A stretch of 10,112 bases of DNA from NCBI GenBank assembly GCA_028699365.1, contig JAQVUQ010000065.1, forward strand, positions 1 to 10,112, written 5' to 3'. Positions 6,114 to 10,112 of the stretch are shown piece by piece. Below the pieces are notes generated by a model. It was not told the origin of the DNA, did not search any database, and saw only the letters and a list, made by a program, of their open reading frames with translations. Within the stretch, counting starts at the first letter, position 1, and each line of letters begins with the position of its first letter. Made by a program: the position numbers and the translations under genes. The stretch comes from a bacterium. GTDB taxonomy: Bacteria; UBP13; UBA5359.

Positions 6114-6953
6114 ATGGCACAAGAAAACAATGAGCATATACTTTTTTCTGATGCCGAATTTCCGGTAAGCTTACGCTGGATGCGCGGCGAAATGGAGAAT
6201 TTCCCCTTGTGCAGCCATCAGGAATTTGAGGTGCAGTTTATTAAACATGGACAGGGATTTTATTTTATAAGAAATCACAATTATTTGTTTCAAAAAAACT
6301 CCCTGATAGTTATTCCTCCACACATACTTCACGCCCTGACGCCACGGCAAGGGGTTCATATTGAAAAGATCAGATTGATGTTTCAAAGCTCAATTCTTAA
6401 GCAGGATCAGCAATTAGCTGCTTTCCCTAAGGGTTTTCCGTATCATATAAACCTTCTTGAGAATGATGCCTCCGATCTGGAGACTGTTTTTCACAGGATA
6501 CATAAGGAATTGACAGGCAGGCGGAAGTATTATAAAGACGTTGTCGGCAATGATATTAAAAACCTTCTTTTACTGGCCAAAAGGATCGGTTTGCAGGATA
6601 CACCTGCGCAAAAAGTAAACCCTCTTGTTTCCCAGATAGTAGATTATATAGATAATAGCTTTATGGAGAATATAACGGTTATTTCCCTGGCTGAGAAGTT
6701 TTCATTATCCCCCAATTATCTCTCCTGGTTATTTAAGGACTGCACGGGCATCAACTTGAAGCAGTATATCCTGCATCGTCGTATTGCAGAGGCAAAGAGA
6801 TTGCTGGAGGAGGATCGTTCCGTCAAACCCAGCCTGGTTTATGCTAAGGTGGGTTTCCAGCAATTTGCCACTTTCAACCGCAGTTTTAAACAGATCACCG
6901 GTTTTACTCCCGCCGTCTACCGTAGGATTTCATACCAAGATAAAGAGAATTGA
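6114..6953 (+). CDS. AraC/XylS-family transcriptional regulator with cupin sensor
   Basis: A 279-residue cytoplasmic regulator. Residues about 15-95 form a cupin-like AraC ligand-binding domain (HQEFEV around 35-40, GQGFYFI at 46-52, NSLIVIPPHILHAL at 62-75). Residues about 172-271 form the double helix-turn-helix DNA-binding domain: first HTH SLAEKFSLSPNYLSWLFKD (191-209), then GINLKQYILHRRIAEAKRLL, second HTH about 238-262, ending in the family signature FATFNRSFKQITGFTPAVYRR. This layout is typical of activators of sugar or glycoside utilisation operons. It lies 48 bp before a putative glycoside hydrolase and likely controls it. The ribosome binding site is weak (CAGG near 6099-6102). The gene is clearly more AT-rich than its neighbours, suggesting different origin or constraint. 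The inducer is unknown. Confidence 0.93.
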   Translation: MAQENNEHILFSDAEFPVSLRWMRGEMENFPLCSHQEFEVQFIKHGQGFYFIRNHNYLFQKNSLIVIPPHILHALTPRQGVHIEKIRLMFQSSILKQDQQLAAFPKGFPYHINLLENDASDLETVFHRIHKELTGRRKYYKDVVGNDIKNLLLLAKRIGLQDTPAQKVNPLVSQIVDYIDNSFMENITVISLAEKFSLSPNYLSWLFKDCTGINLKQYILHRRIAEAKRLLEEDRSVKPSLVYAKVGFQQFATFNRSFKQITGFTPAVYRRISYQDKEN

Positions 6954-6970
6954 TATTGGAATAGCTTTGC

Positions 6971-6990
6971 CTTTACATAATAATGTAAAG
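6971..6990 (+). repeat. perfect 8-bp inverted repeat before the hydrolase gene
   Basis: CTTTACAT (6971-6978) and ATGTAAAG (6983-6990) are exact inverted copies around AATA. The right arm runs directly into the G-rich ribosome binding site (6990-6995) of the gene at 7002. It could be an operator or an mRNA hairpin that affects initiation. There is no T-run after it, so it is not an intrinsic terminator. Confidence 0.6.
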
Positions 6991-7001
6991 GGGGGAATCC
7001 A

Positions 7002-8957
7002 ATGGCAGTCATAGGCACAGATTTGAAGCAGGGAATAAGAGCTGCCAGTTGGTGGAGCGAAATGTGTGACCTTCAATGGCCTTCACCTATGCTGGATGAG
7101 AAGATAAACAGACGGGCCGATGCCCTGGCTGCAGCCGGAGTGAATATGGCCGTCCAGTATGGCTTCCACTTCAGATGGGATTATCTCCCCGTGATGGAAA
7201 GGTTGCACGGCTATCTGAGACAGGTCAGAGAGAGCCTGGAAGAGAGAGGCATCACCTTTGCCGACCATCACTCTTCAGTGCTTGTTCACAGGGTAAGGAG
7301 TATAGAGGATAGAGCGCAGATCCAGCAGCGTAATGCCCACCATGTTCCCTTCTATCCGGATGCCGATTATGCTGATGGATTACGCTGCAACGGCAGCCTG
7401 CTCAATGACTGGATGATGATCAGCACCCGGGACGGCAAACCTCATTACAATGAAGCTTACAACAACCGGCAGTTCTGCATGAACAATCCCAATTTTCGGC
7501 AGGCTTACAGAGAATATCTTAAAAGATTGCTCATCGATACCGGTATACGAATGCTGATGAGCGACGATGCTATCTTCTATGCAGGGTGGGCGGTCTGTGG
7601 TTGCCGGCATTGCCGGGAGAAGTTTTGCCATGAATATGGCGTGGAACAGCCGGCAGATTTGTGGCGTCTCAAGGAGGAACCGGATCTTCTTCAGAAATCC
7701 GGGCTTTACAGAGACGTTGTCCTCTTTCGGCTGCGGACGGTAGAAGAATTCATAGCCATGGTCAAAGAGACTGTCGGCCCGGATGTAGCATTGACAACAT
7801 GTTGTTCAACACATAATACTGCTGAGGGCGCCATGGGTGTAGGAATGTCTGCAGAGAGCTTTTCCAGGCACTGCGATTTTCTGATGCAGGAGACCAGCGA
7901 GAGCAGACTTCTCAAATGGACCGAAACCGCCTGCGAGTATGCCCTGTTCGAGAGCCTGGCCTCATCCAGAGTCCTTCCTTATCTCCCTTTGGCCTATGCT
8001 CATTGCCGGGATTTAGCCGGGCTGGCCTGGGGAGTTTCCAGGTTCTGGAGCAATAGCCTGTGGCTGTCCACTCAGAAGGGCCGGCAGTTCGGCAGTCCGG
8101 CAGGTATAGACGCTTTGCCGGAAGAGGCCGATCTGTGGGAAGATATAGCCGTCTGGGAAGAAAGTCATAAGGAACTGTTTATCGGCATGCCTGCTACCCG
8201 GCTGGGATTGTATTACAATGTGTCCTCGAGAGACTTCAGCCCTGATACCAGCGATACCAGCCGGCGTGTTTGTCGTGAACTGGTGGAGGCTAATATACAG
8301 TTCAGAATAATCAGCCCTGTTGAACTGCTTGAGAACCGGATACAGGAGAACACCGATGTCCTATTACTGTTGAATACCGAATGCTTGTCACAGGCAGAAC
8401 GCTTAGCCATAGCGGCTTTTGCTTCCACTGCCGGTAAACAGGTTGTTATCCTGGGCAGAGCCGGTATAAAGGATGAAACAGGAAAGCTGCTGCCGGCAGG
8501 TGCAGAAGATATAGAATACAAGGCAATTCTCCTGGATCATGAGGCCGGTCGGGAAGAGTATCTTGAGTATCTGCCTCCGTCAGAGGTGAAAGTAATCATG
8601 CCTGACGATCACTGGTGCTGGCGTGCAAAGAGAACTCATGACAGTTGGATCGTGATCTTTCTGGCAACAGGAGCCACGGCCGAATATCATGAAGGCATCC
8701 ACAATGCCAGGAATAAAGCACCTGTCATACGTAAGCTGGTTTACAAAAGTGTAGCGGAAGGCGCCGTGTTACAACTGGAGTTTCCCGGTGTCGTCACGCG
8801 GGCGGAGCTGCACAGCCCCGATATAGAGGAGGACAGGAGCGGCGTTTTGGACGGCAGCGACCGGATAAGCTTCGATCTTACCGGGCTAAAATCGTTCTTT
8901 ATTATTCAAGCCGGATTGAAGCACCCGGATTTGAGACTACTTGGTAGCTGTTACTAA
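7002..8957 (+). CDS. putative glycoside hydrolase-like protein (GHL6/GH42-like)
   Basis: A 651-residue protein with no signal peptide or membrane segment, so cytoplasmic. Residues about 10-390 look like a TIM barrel of the hypothetical glycosyl hydrolase type: IRAASWWSE near the start, then LMSDDAIFY (185-193) followed by the clustered cysteines C199, C201 and C204 and REKFCHEYG (205-213), a D...CxCxxC...F...YG pattern recalled from this group. FLMQETSES (293-301) offers a possible acid residue, E297. Residues about 398-490 resemble the glutamine-amidotransferase-like domain that follows the barrel in GH42 relatives (LGLYYN, TDVLLLLNTE, QVVILGRAG), and the remainder is beta-rich. Catalytic residues cannot be assigned with confidence. 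ATG 7002 has a G-rich ribosome binding site at 6988-6995. It lies 48 bp after the regulator and 28 bp before an aminotransferase gene, consistent with intracellular processing of a glycoside. Substrate unknown. Confidence 0.7.
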   Translation: MAVIGTDLKQGIRAASWWSEMCDLQWPSPMLDEKINRRADALAAAGVNMAVQYGFHFRWDYLPVMERLHGYLRQVRESLEERGITFADHHSSVLVHRVRSIEDRAQIQQRNAHHVPFYPDADYADGLRCNGSLLNDWMMISTRDGKPHYNEAYNNRQFCMNNPNFRQAYREYLKRLLIDTGIRMLMSDDAIFYAGWAVCGCRHCREKFCHEYGVEQPADLWRLKEEPDLLQKSGLYRDVVLFRLRTVEEFIAMVKETVGPDVALTTCCSTHNTAEGAMGVGMSAESFSRHCDFLMQETSESRLLKWTETACEYALFESLASSRVLPYLPLAYAHCRDLAGLAWGVSRFWSNSLWLSTQKGRQFGSPAGIDALPEEADLWEDIAVWEESHKELFIGMPATRLGLYYNVSSRDFSPDTSDTSRRVCRELVEANIQFRIISPVELLENRIQENTDVLLLLNTECLSQAERLAIAAFASTAGKQVVILGRAGIKDETGKLLPAGAEDIEYKAILLDHEAGREEYLEYLPPSEVKVIMPDDHWCWRAKRTHDSWIVIFLATGATAEYHEGIHNARNKAPVIRKLVYKSVAEGAVLQLEFPGVVTRAELHSPDIEEDRSGVLDGSDRISFDLTGLKSFFIIQAGLKHPDLRLLGSCY

Positions 8958-8985
8958 AGTGCACGAGAATGGAGAGAGTTGTATC

Positions 8986-10112
8986 ATGGAGAGATTGTCG
9001 TTACACGGTGGAACGCCCGTAAGGAGTGAAAAAGCTTTTCCGGCCTGGCCGATATTCGGGCGGGAGGAGAGAGATCGCCTGCTGGAGGTGTTCGACAGTG
9101 GCAAGTGGTGGTATGGAGAGAAGGTCAGGGAATTCGAAGAGAAGTATGCTGCCTTTCAGGATGCCAAACACGGTGTTACTTGCGCCAATGGGACCTTGGC
9201 CTTAGAAACAGCTCTGCTGGCCTGCGGTGTCGGGGCAGGAGATGAAGTCATCGTGCCTCCCTATACCTTTATGGCTACGGCCAGTGCCGTATTGAAGATC
9301 AATGCCGTACCCGTCTTTGCCGATATAGAGTTGGACACTTGTAACCTAGACCCTAAGGATGTGGAAAGGAAGATCAGCGACAAGACCAAAGCTATTTTAC
9401 CGGTGCATCTGGGGGGATTGCCGGTGGACATGGATGCCTTCCGTGCACTGGCCAGGAAACATAAGCTGGCGCTGATTGAAGATGCCTGCCATAGCTGGGG
9501 CAGCAAGTGGCAGGGCAAGGGCACTGGAGCCATAGGGGATTGCGGTGTCTTCAGCTTCCAGATGAGCAAGAACATCACCTCTGGAGAGGGCGGTATCCTC
9601 CTTACCGATAACGAGGCTATTGCCGACAGGGCCAGAAGTTACACCAACTGCGGACGTGTTAAGGGCGGGGAATGGTATGAGCATTATCTCCTGGGCAGTA
9701 ACTCGAGACTGACGGAGCTGCAGGCAGCCATATTATTAGGGCAGTTGGAAAGACTGGAAGAACAGACGCTTAAACGTGAGAAAAACGCAGCATATCTGAG
9801 CGAGCTATTGAAAGATATGCCCGGCATCAGCCTGATGAGAAGAGACCCCAGGGTAAGCAGACGCAGCTACCACATGTATATCTTCCGCTTCCTGTCAGAG
9901 CAATGGCTCGGAGTCAACCGGGATAGATTCCTGGAAGCCCTTAGAGCAGAAGGCATTCCCAGCAGCGCCGGCTATAACATACCCCTGTATAAGAATCCTC
10001 TGTTCCAGCAAAAGGGAGAAGGGCCCCGGCATTGTCCCATATCCTGTCCCTATTACGGACGGGATATGGATTACAGCCGGGTGACGTGTCCCAATGCCGA
10101 GCTTATTGGCCG
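8986..10112 (+). CDS. DegT/DnrJ/EryC1/StrS aminotransferase, 3' end cut by window edge
   Basis: An open frame of 375 codons that runs off the right edge; the family is usually about 370-430 residues, so little may be missing. It belongs to the PLP-dependent aminotransferases that convert keto sugars or keto-cyclitols to amino derivatives. Visible are the N-terminal LSLHGGTPVR typical of the StsC/AHBA-synthase-like branch, CANGTLALETAL (66-77) contacting the cofactor phosphate, PPYTFMATASAV (91-102), the PLP-pairing aspartate D166 in LIEDACHSWGS, and the Schiff-base lysine K195 in FSFQMSKNITSGEGG. SRLTELQAAILLGQLERL and the late CPNAE are also family-typical. ATG 8986 has GGAGAG at 8971-8976. 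The 28-bp gap to the hydrolase gene indicates one operon. Amino acid donor and keto substrate are unknown; amino sugar or aminocyclitol formation is inferred. Confidence 0.92.
   Translation, partial: MERLSLHGGTPVRSEKAFPAWPIFGREERDRLLEVFDSGKWWYGEKVREFEEKYAAFQDAKHGVTCANGTLALETALLACGVGAGDEVIVPPYTFMATASAVLKINAVPVFADIELDTCNLDPKDVERKISDKTKAILPVHLGGLPVDMDAFRALARKHKLALIEDACHSWGSKWQGKGTGAIGDCGVFSFQMSKNITSGEGGILLTDNEAIADRARSYTNCGRVKGGEWYEHYLLGSNSRLTELQAAILLGQLERLEEQTLKREKNAAYLSELLKDMPGISLMRRDPRVSRRSYHMYIFRFLSEQWLGVNRDRFLEALRAEGIPSSAGYNIPLYKNPLFQQKGEGPRHCPISCPYYGRDMDYSRVTCPNAELIG

Noticed and set aside
1-10112. CRISPR arrays, insertion sequences, tRNA or rRNA genes
   Set aside because: No regularly spaced repeats, transposase motifs, terminal inverted repeats or cloverleaf-like sequences were seen.

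Overview
The window reads as chromosomal DNA of an anaerobic Firmicute, most likely of the Clostridia. The grounds are strong AGGAGG-type ribosome binding sites, TTG and GTG starts, a DUF1858 redox-disulfide protein of the type common in strict anaerobes, MtaA/URO-D family methyltransferase-like proteins, and a nickel/cobalt (NiCo, czcD-type) riboswitch. This placement is inference from gene content; no rRNA or other phylogenetic marker is present. All genes lie on the + strand and coding density is high; no gap exceeds 300 bases.

Region 1 (1-500) holds two very small genes: a 56-residue zinc-ribbon protein and a 65-residue DUF1858 CxxC protein, the second with its own possible promoter.

Region 2 (501-3697) is a metal-resistance unit. 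The roughly 100-nt leader at 521-622 matches the NiCo riboswitch architecture and ends in an intrinsic terminator that shares bases with the aptamer. It precedes an 853-residue P-type ATPase with calcium-ATPase-like layout but unusual membrane residues (PEEFP in M4, His in M5, Glu/Asp/Cys in M6). The logical reading is a Co2+/Ni2+ exporter switched on by its own substrate. A Nudix hydrolase follows after 51 bp.

Region 3 (3683-5981) starts with a good sigma-A promoter inside the end of the Nudix gene and carries two overlapping URO-D superfamily genes. The first keeps the His-x-Cys...Cys zinc site of MtaA-type methylcobamide:thiol methyltransferases. The second has lost both cysteines (HTD instead of HxC), so the pair is probably not two copies of one activity. 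No corrinoid protein gene is in the window.

Region 4 (5982-10112) starts with an AT-rich AraC-family regulator whose upstream region holds a possible promoter and a perfect 16-bp palindrome. Downstream are a 651-residue putative glycoside hydrolase-like protein, preceded by a perfect 8-bp-arm inverted repeat touching its ribosome binding site, and a DegT/DnrJ/EryC1/StrS aminotransferase that runs off the right edge. These look like a regulated carbohydrate or amino-sugar/aminocyclitol operon whose remaining genes lie outside the window.

The strongest regulatory discovery is the riboswitch-terminator-exporter unit. The least explained material is the Cys-less URO-D paralogue and the hydrolase/aminotransferase operon.
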